From contig NZ_BIFH01000026.1 of NCBI RefSeq assembly GCF_003967355.1, positions 186,001-250,000 on the forward strand: a DNA stretch of 64,000 bases, given 5' to 3'. Below are positions 25,720-34,338 of the stretch, in pieces. Positions within the stretch are counted from its first letter, which is position 1; the number at the start of each line of letters is the position of its first letter. The notes beneath the pieces were generated by a model that was not told where the DNA came from, did no database searches, and worked only from the letters and a program-made list of their open reading frames with translations. Both the position numbers and the translations under genes were made by a program. Source of the stretch: Embleya hyalina (GTDB lineage: Bacteria > Actinomycetota > Actinomycetes > Streptomycetales > Streptomycetaceae).

Positions 25720-27750
25720 ATGGACGACGGGCTTGGGGGCACGGCGGTGCGGGTCGACGATTTGTTGGGCATGCCCGAGCTGCGACTGGCCCTGCTGGCG
25801 GGTACGGGGCGGCTCGGCCGCGAGGTGCGGCGCGTGTCGGCGTACGATCCCACCGCCCCGGGGCGGGGTCTGGCCGGCGGCGAACTCGTGGTGGCCGGCG
25901 AAGTGCCCGCATCCCCCGCGGAGTCCGCCCGCCTCGTACGCGCCCTCACCACGAACGGCGCGGCGGCCCTGGTGCTCTCGCCCCGGGCGCCGGTGGCCGA
26001 GCCCGGTCCCGACGACGTGCCATATCCCCTGGTCGAGGCCTGTGTTCGGGCCGGCCTGCCGCTGTTCCTGGCGCCGCACTCGATCCCGGCGGTCCGCGTC
26101 GCCGAGGTGGTCGCCCACCGCATGGCCCGGGAGGCCGACCCCACCGCCGAACGCTCCCCCAGCCGCCAGACCCGCCTGCTCACGGCCCTGACCAACGGCG
26201 CCGACACCCGAGCCCTCCTCACCCTCCTGGCCACCGAACTCGACACCCACTGCCACGTGATCACCCCGGCGGGCCGCCTCTTGGCATCGGCGACACCTAC
26301 GCCGGAGGGCACGACGGCGGAGCGGGGCGGGCCGGCCGAAGCGGACGGGGCGGCGGGGCCGGGCGGGAGAGCGGCGCGAGGCGAAGCGGACGGGGCGGCG
26401 GCGGGTAGGGGGGTCGGGGCGGAGCGGCCCTCTCGGTCGAGCGAGGAGCCGGGGCCGGGTGGGCCCGCCAGGGTGACGCCGTCGGCGCGTCCGCCGCGAG
26501 GAGCGTCGGCCGGGGCGGACGGGATCGTGGCACGGCTGGGCGGCGCGGGGCCGCGTACCTCGGCCGGGCCGCGTGAAACGACGGGTTCGCGCGAAGTCGT
26601 GGGGGCCGGCGGAGCGGTCGGGGCCGGTGCGGCGCTGGGGGCTGGTGCGGCGCCCGGGGCCGGTACGGCGCCCGGGGCGCACGTGGCGAATCGCTTCGGC
26701 GTGGTTGCCCGGCCGGAGGCGGCGGCGCTCGGCGAGGGTCCGCCGGGCGGCCGTTGCTCCGGCGGCCCCGGCCCCGGCCGCGGTGAGGTGGCCCGGGTCA
26801 TGGCCCGGACCGGTGGCCGGTTGCCGGTTCTGGTGGGCGGGGACACGGTCTTCGCCGTGGGGCGGGGGGCCGGCCTGGTCGGGTATCTGGTCTGCGGTGG
26901 GGATCGCCGTACCGACGAGGCGCTGGCGCGTGTGGCCGACCTGTTCGTGCTCGGCGACGCGCGGCGCGCCGAGCGGGCGGCCGTGGAACGGTCCTACGCG
27001 TGGGAGTTGGTCGACCTCGTCGAGTCAAATGCGGCCCCGGACACGATTCGGGCCCGCCTGGCTGCGGCCGGCCTCCCACCCGACGCGGCGCCGATCGTCT
27101 GCTCCGCCGCCGGCCACGGCGCCGACGCGGCGACCGGACGCCTGGTCACCGACCTGATCGAGCACGCGCTGGACGAGGAGCCGACGGCGCGGTGGGTGGT
27201 GGCCGTCGGCAAGGCCGAGGTGGTCGTGTTCGCCTCGGCCGGAACCGGGCCCGGCGGCGCGACGCGCGTCGCTCGCGCGCTGGAGCGGGCGGCCGACTGG
27301 TGGGAGCCGCTCCTCGGGCCCGAGCGGCTGGCGATCGGCATCGCCGGGACGTCACCCACGTGGGGGACGGCATTGGCCGAGGCCAGGGGCGCGCGGGACC
27401 TCGCATGGACGCGCCCCGGCCGGCTCACCGTGGCCGAAGGCCCCGAGATCGACGCATACCCGGCCCTGCTCACCGCGGTCCCCCCGCCCGTCCGCGCCGC
27501 GTTCGCGGAGCGGGTGCTGGGCGGGCTGCGGGCGTACGACGCCGAACACGGCACCGACCTGATCGACACCCTGGCCGCGTTCCTGGCCGCCAACGGCGCC
27601 TGGCAGCGCTGCGCCGGAACGCTCGGCGTACACGTCAGCGCACTGCACCAACGCATGGGCCGGGTACGGGATCTGACGGGCCGTGACCTGTTCTCCGCCC
27701 GAGACCGGGTGGACCTGCTCCTGGCCCTGGAAACCGACCCGACCGGTTGA
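25720..27750 (+). CDS. PucR-family transcriptional regulator with large low-complexity insertion
   Basis: A 676-residue regulator. Residues about 10-150 are the PucR N-terminal domain (VRVDDLLGMPELRLALLAGT). A GAF-like part starts near 160 with LTALTNGADTRALLTLLATEL, interrupted at about 200-355 by a Gly/Ala/Pro/Arg-rich stretch with short repeats such as GAGAALGAGAAPGAG. It resumes with LPVLVGGDTVFAVGRGAGLVG. The C-terminal PucR HTH has LIDTLAAFLAANGAW and TLGVHVSALHQRMGRVRDLTG. A GTG at 25747 is an alternative start. No purine or transport operon adjoins, so targets are unknown. Confidence 0.88.
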   Translation: MDDGLGGTAVRVDDLLGMPELRLALLAGTGRLGREVRRVSAYDPTAPGRGLAGGELVVAGEVPASPAESARLVRALTTNGAAALVLSPRAPVAEPGPDDVPYPLVEACVRAGLPLFLAPHSIPAVRVAEVVAHRMAREADPTAERSPSRQTRLLTALTNGADTRALLTLLATELDTHCHVITPAGRLLASATPTPEGTTAERGGPAEADGAAGPGGRAARGEADGAAAGRGVGAERPSRSSEEPGPGGPARVTPSARPPRGASAGADGIVARLGGAGPRTSAGPRETTGSREVVGAGGAVGAGAALGAGAAPGAGTAPGAHVANRFGVVARPEAAALGEGPPGGRCSGGPGPGRGEVARVMARTGGRLPVLVGGDTVFAVGRGAGLVGYLVCGGDRRTDEALARVADLFVLGDARRAERAAVERSYAWELVDLVESNAAPDTIRARLAAAGLPPDAAPIVCSAAGHGADAATGRLVTDLIEHALDEEPTARWVVAVGKAEVVVFASAGTGPGGATRVARALERAADWWEPLLGPERLAIGIAGTSPTWGTALAEARGARDLAWTRPGRLTVAEGPEIDAYPALLTAVPPPVRAAFAERVLGGLRAYDAEHGTDLIDTLAAFLAANGAWQRCAGTLGVHVSALHQRMGRVRDLTGRDLFSARDRVDLLLALETDPTG

Positions 27751-27780
27751 CCCCCCGGTCCGGGCAACCTCGCCCAACGG

Positions 27781-28005
27781 CTACTTGGCGCCGCTGTCCT
27801 GGAGGTCGGCGAGCGACGCGGCCCAGCGGAAGTACTTGTTGCGGCCCAGGTCGCCGATGGTGGTGATCTTCAGCGACGCCAGGTGCTCGGCGTGCGCGTC
27901 GGTGATCCCGGCCAGTCCGGCGACCGGCGCGGCCAGGACCTCGCTGAGCGTCTTGTTCTCGTAGGCCTTGTCGAGCAGCTTGTCGAGGTCGGCGGTCACG
28001 GGCAT
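27781..28005 (-). CDS. Small helix-hairpin-helix-like protein (74 aa)
   Basis: A 74-residue protein: MPVTADLDKLLDKAYENKTL, then LAAPVAGLAGITDAHAEHLASL, then TIGDLGRNKYFRWAASLADL. The pattern GITDAHAEHLASLKITTIGDL resembles a helix-hairpin-helix unit. It is a family seen across bacteria without a defined role that I know of. The ATG at 28005 has GGGAGAA 4-10 bases upstream. The frame remains open upstream to 28347, see the entry there. It converges on pucR. Confidence 0.75.
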   Translation of the reverse strand: MPVTADLDKLLDKAYENKTLSEVLAAPVAGLAGITDAHAEHLASLKITTIGDLGRNKYFRWAASLADLQDSGAK

Positions 28006-28347
28006 GGGTTCTCCCTGCGGGTTCGAAGCGGCCGGTCGCCGCGATTCGCCCCCATATTCCGTCGGAATTGTCGATGATTCCGACATTTGCCCGATTACGC
28101 GTGTCGCAGATCGAGTACCGGATGGCGCGGCCGACCGCATGGCGCCACATGGCACGGCGCGGGCGGCGACCGGCGCGACCTCCCGACCGGCGAGTCGATC
28201 GGCGCGACGCCGCGCGATCTCCCGCTGCCGGCGCCACCGTTCCAACGGCGCGAGGGCCGCGAGGATCAGTACCGCGCACAGCAGGGGCATCGGCACCGGA
28301 TGCGGTAACGGCCAGACGCCGCCGGACACTTCGGGTGCGGCCCACAT
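28006..28347 (-). other. Open stretch upstream of and in frame with the 74-aa gene; possible N-terminal extension or remnant
   Basis: This 373-base gap (to 28378) has no clear gene. On the minus strand an ATG at 28347, with AGAGGA 7-12 bases upstream, opens a frame that runs without a stop into the 74-residue gene. It would encode a hydrophobic stretch (PMPLLCAVLILAALAPLERW) followed by Arg-rich sequence. DUF4097 genes are often followed by ABC transporter genes, absent here; this could be a remnant, or a membrane-anchored longer form of the small protein. Confidence 0.3.
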
Positions 28348-28378
28348 GAGCTGTCCTCTCCGCTGCGTGCTTCGGACG

Positions 28379-29224
28379 TCAGGACCGACGGATCACGATG
28401 TCGCCCGACAGCGTGCGGGCACGCACGTCGACCGTGTCGTCGGTCGGCGCCGGGCCGTCGACCGAGGCCAACGAGGTATGCACCTTGCCGGCCATCGAGT
28501 TCAGGTCGAGCCAGGCGGCGGTACCCTCGCGGATCCCCACCTCCAGTTCGCCGGACGCGGTCTCCAGCCGGATCGCGCCGTGCACCACCTCACCGATCCG
28601 CACGCTGCCGGACACGGTCTTGGCGCCGACGGTGGTCAGCGCCCGGTCCACGGTGATGTCGCCGAGCGTGCTGTTCAGGCGCAGGTCGCCGCTGACCGCG
28701 CCGAGCGAGATGCCGCCGGCGGTGTTGCGGACCACCGCCGTGCCGTCGATCTTGCCGACCCGGATCTCGCCCGCCGCCGCGCTGATGTCGGTGTGGCCCA
28801 CCGAGTGCGCCACGGAGACGTCACCGGCGGTGGAGTTCAGCCGCAGCGCGCCGGTGCGATCCAGTCGGATGTCGCCCGAGGCGACCGAGAGCCGGGTCTC
28901 GCCGACCCGCCCCTCGACGTGGATGTCCGCCGCGGCGGCCTGGCCCTCGATCCGGGAGCCGGTGGGCAACTCGATCGTCACGTCCACCGAGGCACTGCGT
29001 CCGAAGAACGAACGGCTCTTGTTCCTCGGCACGCGCACCGACAGTCGCCCCGAGGTACAGGTGACCGACGTCTGCTCGGCGGCCTGTACGGACGCGGTGT
29101 GCGACGGGTCGGTGGGGCGTACCTCGACGACCGTGTCGACGCGGTCGCTCGCGCTGATCCGAAGGCTGCCGACGACCAGATCGACGGTGGCGAAGATCGG
29201 CTTGGGGGTATCGAAAGCAGGCAT
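28379..29224 (-). CDS. DUF4097 family beta-strand repeat protein
   Basis: A 281-residue protein built of repeating beta units, e.g. GDIRLDRTGALRLNSTAGDV, then AGEIRVGKIDG, then SGDLRLNSTLGDITVDRA. This is the right-handed beta-helix-like DUF4097 pattern. There is no signal peptide: it starts MPAFDTPKPIFATVDLVVGS, so it is cytoplasmic or moves by another route. No enzymatic role is known. The ribbon-helix-helix gene upstream on the same strand (29422-29964), 197 bases away, is its usual partner in Streptomyces. Confidence 0.92.
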   Translation of the reverse strand: MPAFDTPKPIFATVDLVVGSLRISASDRVDTVVEVRPTDPSHTASVQAAEQTSVTCTSGRLSVRVPRNKSRSFFGRSASVDVTIELPTGSRIEGQAAAADIHVEGRVGETRLSVASGDIRLDRTGALRLNSTAGDVSVAHSVGHTDISAAAGEIRVGKIDGTAVVRNTAGGISLGAVSGDLRLNSTLGDITVDRALTTVGAKTVSGSVRIGEVVHGAIRLETASGELEVGIREGTAAWLDLNSMAGKVHTSLASVDGPAPTDDTVDVRARTLSGDIVIRRS

Positions 29225-29421
29225 GACATCCCGTCCTGGGAGTTGAAGGTCGTACCGGGCGTACTCCGTCGTGCACGCACCCGCCGCCCGCGGGGCACGC
29301 GTGCGGCGCGGGCCGATCGGGCGCGTGTCTCGCGGCAGTCGCGCCGGCGTCCGGCCGCGGCCCGATCGTGTCCGCCGTCGGGTGCCGCGTGCCGGTGCGG
29401 GTTCGCCGGCCGGGCATCGGG

Positions 29422-29964
29422 TCACCGCACCCAGCCGGTGTACCGCTGCCTGCTGCGCGAGGTGCCGCGCCGTTCGCGCCCGCGCTCCTCGGCGGGGTCG
29501 AGCGCGGCGGTCACCGTACGAACCAGCCAGGCGTTGACGGACAGACCCGCCCGACCGGCGGCCTGCTCGATCCGAGGCTTGATGTGCTCGGCGAGCCGCA
29601 GCGTGATCCGTGCCGTGCCGCCCTCCTCGGGCTCCGGCGCGGACGCGGCGGGCGGCGGCCCGGGTCGCTCGTCCGGCTCGTCGTCGAAGGCACCGCCGCC
29701 GGCCTCCTCGAACGAGCGGGCGACCGCCGGCGACACCACGAAGTCCGGGTCGAGCCCGCGCAATCGCATGTCGACCGACCCCGGCGCGAGGTCGCGGCTG
29801 ATCTCGTCGGCGGCGGCGGACAGCGCGCTCAGCAGCGCGAGCCTGGTCGCCGATTCGAGCGGCCCGATCAACCGCTCGGCAAGCGCCCGTGCCTCCGCGC
29901 CGTTCGCCTCGGCGGCAACCGCCAGTTCACGGCAGAGCTTGTCGACATACGGCGTGAGGTCCAT
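29422..29964 (-). CDS. Ribbon-helix-helix (HicB-like) DNA-binding protein
   Basis: A 180-residue protein. Residues 1-75 are helical (MDLTPYVDKLCRELAVAAEA). A Pro/Glu-rich linker follows. Residues about 117-156 form the ribbon-helix-helix: ARITLRLAEHIKPRIEQAA, then GLSVNAWLVRTVTAALD. It ends with a basic tail. The HicB antitoxin-like type has no HicA toxin here; it is found next to DUF4097 genes and is probably an autorepressor. The TGACG(T/C)CA array begins in its start codon, so binding would stop both transcription and translation. Confidence 0.85.
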   Translation of the reverse strand: MDLTPYVDKLCRELAVAAEANGAEARALAERLIGPLESATRLALLSALSAAADEISRDLAPGSVDMRLRGLDPDFVVSPAVARSFEEAGGGAFDDEPDERPGPPPAASAPEPEEGGTARITLRLAEHIKPRIEQAAGRAGLSVNAWLVRTVTAALDPAEERGRERRGTSRSRQRYTGWVR

Positions 29965-30036
29965 GACGTCATCATGACGCCACAGTGACGTCATGGCAAG
30001 CTCGACATCAGCACACCTTGACGCCACATGACGTCA
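29964..30036. promoter_or_regulatory. Array of five TGACG(T/C)CA sites, ribbon-helix-helix operator
   Basis: TGACGTCA occurs at 29964, 29986 and 30029; TGACGCCA at 29975 and 30019. The first three start exactly 11 bp apart; the last two lie 10 bp apart and 33 bp further. This is the pattern of cooperative ribbon-helix-helix dimers on one face of the helix. The array overlaps the start of the ribbon-helix-helix gene. Confidence 0.8.
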
Positions 30037-30863
30037 CAGCCCCCCGGAAAGCCCCCCACGAGGGGCCGGCGACAACACCGCCCACCGGTCCCGGCACCGC
30101 CCAAACCACCCCCACCGAGGCCACCCACACCCCCACCCACGACTCCACGCCCCGACCAACTCACCGCAACCCCACACCGGCACCACAACCAACCAAGACA
30201 AGCCCCTCGCCGAAAACGCCCGCCCCCTCGGGAAAGCCCCGCAGACGCGACCAACCCCCCCCTCCCGCCCGCCATCGCCCCCCCACTTCTCGCCAAGCAA
30301 CACACCCACCCCGCAGGAAAGCCCCAGCCTCGAAGCCCCACACACCAACGGCAACCCACCACCGACCCCAACCGGCCCCCGGCACCACAACCGGTCGAGA
30401 CACGCCCCTCGCCGGAAAGCCCGACCCACTCGGGAAAGCCCCCGCGGACTCGACCGACCCCCTTCCCCGCCGGCCATCGCCCCCGCTTCTCGCCGAGCAA
30501 CACACCCACCCCCCGCCGGAAAGCCCCGGCCTCGAAGCCCCACACACCGACGGCGCCTCATCACCGACCCCAACCGGCCCCCGCACCGGGACCGCAACCG
30601 ATCGAGACGCGACGCCCGCCGGCACACCGCCCCCGAACTCACGCCCCCGGCACCCCACTCACGACCCCGACGCCCCGACCCCGCCCCGCTCACCCCGCGA
30701 CGCCGGCCCACCGCTCCCGACCTCACGCCCCGGCGTCCCGAGACCCGCCACCCACCTCGCGGCCCGCCCCACGCAACCCATCGCGCACCCCCGCCCCACC
30801 AGCGCGAGCCACCGGCAACCGGCGGCAACCGCCCCCGTGTCGGCGCGCCTTAGACTTCGGGCC
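30037..30863. repeat. C-rich, strand-skewed region with roughly 200-bp imperfect tandem repeats
   Basis: An 827-base region with no convincing gene. The plus strand is made almost wholly of C, A and isolated G. Two and a part copies of a unit of about 200 bp are seen. For example CTTCTCGCC(A/G)AGCAACACACC begins at 30286 and 30486, CTCGGGAAAGCCCC at 30227 and 30429, and CACCACAACC at 30181 and 30383. Several frames stay open on both strands only because stop codons are rare; none shows a domain. It separates the operator array from the XRE gene. Confidence 0.75.
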
Positions 30864-31712
30864 GTGAGTGAGAACGAGCTTGGTGGCTTCCTCCGTGACC
30901 GTCGCGCGGCGGTCACCCCCGCCGAAGTCGGGCTGCCCGACGGGCCCCGGCGCCGTGACCCGGGGTTGCGGCGGTCCGAGTTGGCGGGCCTGGCGGGGGT
31001 CAGCGTGGAATACCTGACGCGGTTGGAGCAGGGGCGCGACCGACGCCCCTCCGGCCAGGTACTCGCGGCGCTCGCCGACGCGCTCCGGTTGACCTCGGAG
31101 GAGCGGGTCCACGTGCGGCTGCTCGCCAGGGCCGCCACCGGCAACGCGTTCTCCTACGCGGCGGTCGAACCGCCCGCACGCGCGATCCGGCCCACCGTAC
31201 GCGCGCTGCTCGACCGGCTCGAACCGGCCCCCGCGCTGCTGGTCGACCGGCTCGGCAACGTGCTGGCGTTCACCAACGGCTACGAGCGGCTGGCCCGCCC
31301 CCTCGGCATTCTCGACCCGGACCAACCCAACCTGGCGCGCTACGTGTTCACCGATCCCCGAGCCCGCACGGCCTACCCCGACTGGGAGCGGATAGCCGAC
31401 GAACACGCCGCGATCCTGCGCACGGCCGCCGCGTTCGCCGATCCCTACGTCCAGGACTTCCTGGACGGCCTCGCGATCACCGCCGGCACCGTGTTCAGCC
31501 GCCGACTGGCCGCGCCGGCCACCCCGCCGCGCCGGGTCGGCGTGGAACGACTGGCCCACCCGGAGGCGGGCGAACTGCGCCTGGAACGCGAGATCCTGGA
31601 CCTCGCCGACGTCGACCAGACGCTGGTCGTCTACCTCCCCTGCGACGAACCCACCTCCGCCGCGCTCGACCACCTCACCGGCCGCCACCCGGGCGCGCTG
31701 CGCGCGGTCTGA
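30864..31712 (+). CDS. XRE-family regulator with MmyB-type ligand-binding domain
   Basis: A 282-residue regulator. The HTH is RRRDPGLRRSELAGLAGVSV followed by EYLTRLEQGRD (residues about 28-62). The MmyB-like domain has LLVDRLGNVLAFTNGYERLA (about 124-143), then ARYVFTDPRARTAYPDWE and FLDGLAI. The GTG at 30864 follows a weak ribosome binding site. Unlike most of its family, no oxidoreductase gene is divergent; upstream is the C-rich repeat region. It is the second MmyB-type protein in the window (also 3050-3913). The frame is open far upstream through the repeats but without homology. Confidence 0.9.
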   Translation: MSENELGGFLRDRRAAVTPAEVGLPDGPRRRDPGLRRSELAGLAGVSVEYLTRLEQGRDRRPSGQVLAALADALRLTSEERVHVRLLARAATGNAFSYAAVEPPARAIRPTVRALLDRLEPAPALLVDRLGNVLAFTNGYERLARPLGILDPDQPNLARYVFTDPRARTAYPDWERIADEHAAILRTAAAFADPYVQDFLDGLAITAGTVFSRRLAAPATPPRRVGVERLAHPEAGELRLEREILDLADVDQTLVVYLPCDEPTSAALDHLTGRHPGALRAV

Positions 31713-31720
31713 CCGCCGCC

Positions 31721-31748
31721 GCCTTCCCCGCCCGCACTCGGGGAAGGC
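31721..31748. terminator. Perfect 10-bp hairpin after the XRE gene
   Basis: GCCTTCCCCG pairs with CGGGGAAGGC across an 8-base loop. It lies between the convergent stops at 31712 and 31761. Confidence 0.7.
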
Positions 31749-31760
31749 ACGACTCGTCGA

Positions 31761-32444
31761 TCAGGTACCGGACTTGCGGCCGTACACGTACACCTCGTCA
31801 CCGGTGTGCAGCAGGTCCCAGTAGGCCTTCGCGTCGGCCGGCCGCATGTTGACGCAGCCGTGCGAGCCGGGCGGCGAGGTGACCGAGCCGTCGATCGCGT
31901 GGAAGGCGATGCCGCCGTCGAAGAACTGGCTGTACGGCATCGCCACGTCGTAGAGCGTCGACCAGTGGTTCGGCACCCGGTAGTAGATCTTGTGCAACCC
32001 GGTGCGGGTGGCGAAGTCGGCCCGCCCCGAACGGATCTGCACCGGCCCGTACACCCGCTTCGCGCCGTCCTGGATCCAACTGACCTGCCGGCCGAGGTCC
32101 ACACACGCGATCCGCCCGACATCGGTCGGACACCCGCCCTCGCCGCCGGCGGCCCGCCGCTTCAGCGCCGCGTAGGTGACCGGACCGGCGTAACCGGCCG
32201 CCGGGCGAATGCCGTTGTCGGCCTGGTACGTCCGGATGGCCCGGCAGTCGGCCGCGGACTCCCGTCCGTCCACCGGCAGTCCGAGCGCCGCCTCGACCTG
32301 CCGCTGATACGGCCCGGTTCGCGAGGTACAGGCCGTGGGCCCCGCACTCGCCGGCGCGGCGACCACCACCCCCAACGGCACCACGACCCCGGCCGCGACC
32401 ACCACCGTCCCCACCCGCCGACACACCCGCCCGAACACACCCAT
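31761..32444 (-). CDS. Secreted L,D-transpeptidase (YkuD domain) with peptidoglycan-binding domain
   Basis: A 227-residue exported protein. The signal peptide has an Arg pair at 9-10, a hydrophobic core, and cleavage likely after PASA near residue 34. Residues about 45-95 look like a PGB1 peptidoglycan-binding domain (YQRQVEAALGLPVDG, then AIRTYQADNGI). The catalytic domain has His182 and the SHGCVNM motif with Cys197. It forms 3-3 cross-links in the wall outside the membrane, or anchors proteins. It is a single-gene unit between an XRE gene and the DHA2 exporter. Confidence 0.94.
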   Translation of the reverse strand: MGVFGRVCRRVGTVVVAAGVVVPLGVVVAAPASAGPTACTSRTGPYQRQVEAALGLPVDGRESAADCRAIRTYQADNGIRPAAGYAGPVTYAALKRRAAGGEGGCPTDVGRIACVDLGRQVSWIQDGAKRVYGPVQIRSGRADFATRTGLHKIYYRVPNHWSTLYDVAMPYSQFFDGGIAFHAIDGSVTSPPGSHGCVNMRPADAKAYWDLLHTGDEVYVYGRKSGT

Positions 32445-32645
32445 CGCCGCCCCCTTCGCAGTCGACTCCGCCCGCCCGCGCCGCCGTTCGACCCACGGAC
32501 GCCCCGGTCACCGGCAGGTACGGGACCTGCCACACGCCGTCAATCCTGCCCGCGCCCGACGGTGCCGCACACCCACCAACGGGTCTTTTCACACGACGCG
32601 GCGGGACGGCGCGCCGCGACAACCGCACCCGACGCGCGAACTCCC

Positions 32646-34118
32646 CTACGTCACCGTCGACTTCGTCGGCACCAGCAGCACCGCGACGACCGCGGCGACC
32701 AGCAACAATCCACCCGCCGCACCGAGCGATACCGCGTAGCCGTGGGCGAGTTCGCGCTTCGACGCCCCTTCTTCGGGTCCGGTCACCGACGCGGCCAGGG
32801 TGACCAGCGCGGCCAGGCCGATCGAACCACCGATCTGGCGCGAGCTGTTGATCAACCCGCCGGCCATGCCCGCCTCGTGCGCGGCCACGCCGGAGGTGGC
32901 GGCGGTACCCAGCGGAACGAAGCACAGGCCCGCGCCGATGCTCGCGACCAGCGACGGCCCCAGGATCGAGCGCAGGAACGTACCGTCCGCGTCGAAGGCC
33001 AGCCCGAACCACCCGAAGCCGACCCCCACCAGCACCCCGCCCAGCGCGAGCAACCGCCCGAGCCCGACCCGGGCCACCACCTTGGTGGCCAGCACCGAGC
33101 CGATCAACACCCCGAGCGAGAAGGGCAGGAACGCCACCCCGGCGGCGGCCGGACCGTAGCCGAGCACCTGCTGGAGATACAGCGAGGTGAAGTAGAACGC
33201 GGCGAACTGCCCGGAGAACAACAACATCATGAACAGGTTCGCGCCGACCACCGGCCGACGGCTCAGCAGTCCCATCCGCAACAGCGGTGTGGCCACCCGC
33301 AGTTCGACCAGGACGAAGGCAACGAGCAAGACCACCGCGGCGGTGAGCGTGCCGATCGTGACCATCGATCCCCAGCCCTGCCGTTCGGCCCGCACCACAC
33401 CGAGGACCAGCGTGGTCGCCCCGGCGGTGACCAGCAGCGCACCCGCCGGATCGAGCCCGCCGCCGGCACCCCGCGCGGGCCGGTCGCCGGGCAGCCGCCG
33501 GGCGGCGAGCAGCGCGAAGGCCACGATCGGCACATTGATCAACATCACCGCCCGCCACCCCACCGACTCGGTCAGCAGCCCACCGATCAGCACCCCGCAC
33601 GCACCCCCGGCCGCCGCCGTCGCACCCCACAGGCCGAGCGCCCGGGAACGGGCCGGCCCGGCCGGGAAGGTCACCGTGATCAGCGCGAACGCCACCGGCG
33701 CCAGCGCCGCGGCCCCGACCCCCTGTACCGCGCGGGCCGCGATCAGCGCCGCCGGCGAGGAGACGAAGCCGCCCGCCAGCCCGGCCAGGCCGAACACGGC
33801 GAGGCCGCCGATCAGCGTGCGCCGCCGACCCACCAGGTCACCGACGCGCCCACCCAGCATCAACAACCCGCCGAAACTCAGCGCATACGCGTTGACCACC
33901 CACGGCAGCCCGTCGACGCCGAAGCCGAGGTCGTCCCGGATGTCCGGCAACGCCACATTGACCACCGACATGTCCAACGCGACGGTGAACTGCACGGTCA
34001 ACACGACCAGCAGCAACAGCCGGGTGCTCGGCAGCGCCCGGCCCGCGCCGACCGAAGCCGCGATCGTCCCGGTCGTCCCGGTCACCCCGGTCGTCGTCCC
34101 ACCCCTCGCCCCGGTCAT
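32646..34118 (-). CDS. DHA2-type MFS drug exporter (14 spans)
   Basis: A 490-residue MFS protein of the EmrB/QacA family. The first span has LTVQFTVALDMSVVNVALPDI, the motif D1/A region is GGRVGDLVGRRRTLI, and motif C-like text is GLWGATAAAGGACGVLIGGLL, the drug-antiporter signature. It probably expels drugs with protons. A 56-residue gene overlaps its start (ATGA), and a TetR gene is divergent with two operators. The substrate is not visible. Confidence 0.94.
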   Translation of the reverse strand: MTGARGGTTTGVTGTTGTIAASVGAGRALPSTRLLLLVVLTVQFTVALDMSVVNVALPDIRDDLGFGVDGLPWVVNAYALSFGGLLMLGGRVGDLVGRRRTLIGGLAVFGLAGLAGGFVSSPAALIAARAVQGVGAAALAPVAFALITVTFPAGPARSRALGLWGATAAAGGACGVLIGGLLTESVGWRAVMLINVPIVAFALLAARRLPGDRPARGAGGGLDPAGALLVTAGATTLVLGVVRAERQGWGSMVTIGTLTAAVVLLVAFVLVELRVATPLLRMGLLSRRPVVGANLFMMLLFSGQFAAFYFTSLYLQQVLGYGPAAAGVAFLPFSLGVLIGSVLATKVVARVGLGRLLALGGVLVGVGFGWFGLAFDADGTFLRSILGPSLVASIGAGLCFVPLGTAATSGVAAHEAGMAGGLINSSRQIGGSIGLAALVTLAASVTGPEEGASKRELAHGYAVSLGAAGGLLLVAAVVAVLLVPTKSTVT

Positions 34119-34285
34119 CCCCGCACCCCGACCCCGTCGGCGCGCGGGTCGGCATCGATCTCCACCCGGAGGACGGCCACCCGCCACTCCACCGCGCCCC
34201 CGGCCGGCCGGCGCTCCCCGACCTCGATCCGGCCACCGGCTTCGGCCGATCGCACCGCGGGTTCGAACAGGTCGACATACGTCAT
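34115..34285 (-). CDS. 56-residue protein translationally coupled to the DHA2 exporter
   Basis: The gene starts at ATG 34285 with AAGGAG 7-12 bases upstream, the best ribosome binding site of this locus, and ends overlapping the exporter ATG. The peptide begins MTYVDLFEPAVRSAEAGGRI and has alternating charge, e.g. EWRVAVLRVEIDADPRADG. It has no membrane span. I recognise no family. It is the first gene of the exporter operon, so it may be a regulator of the pump or simply a translational starter. Confidence 0.65.
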   Translation of the reverse strand: MTYVDLFEPAVRSAEAGGRIEVGERRPAGGAVEWRVAVLRVEIDADPRADGVGVRG

Positions 34286-34338
34286 CGAAACTCCTTGCCA
34301 CAGGGAAAAGCACGCCGGGAGACACCGGCGACGCGTTG

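Noticed and set aside
29422-29964. HicAB toxin-antitoxin system
   Set aside because: The ribbon-helix-helix protein is HicB-like only in its DNA-binding part; no HicA-type gene is adjacent, and the context is that of DUF4097 loci.
30037-30863. Long open frames on both strands of the C-rich region
   Set aside because: They arise because stop codons are rare in such DNA. Translations are Pro/Arg/Thr or Gly/Arg/Trp repeats with no domain, and several frames compete equally.
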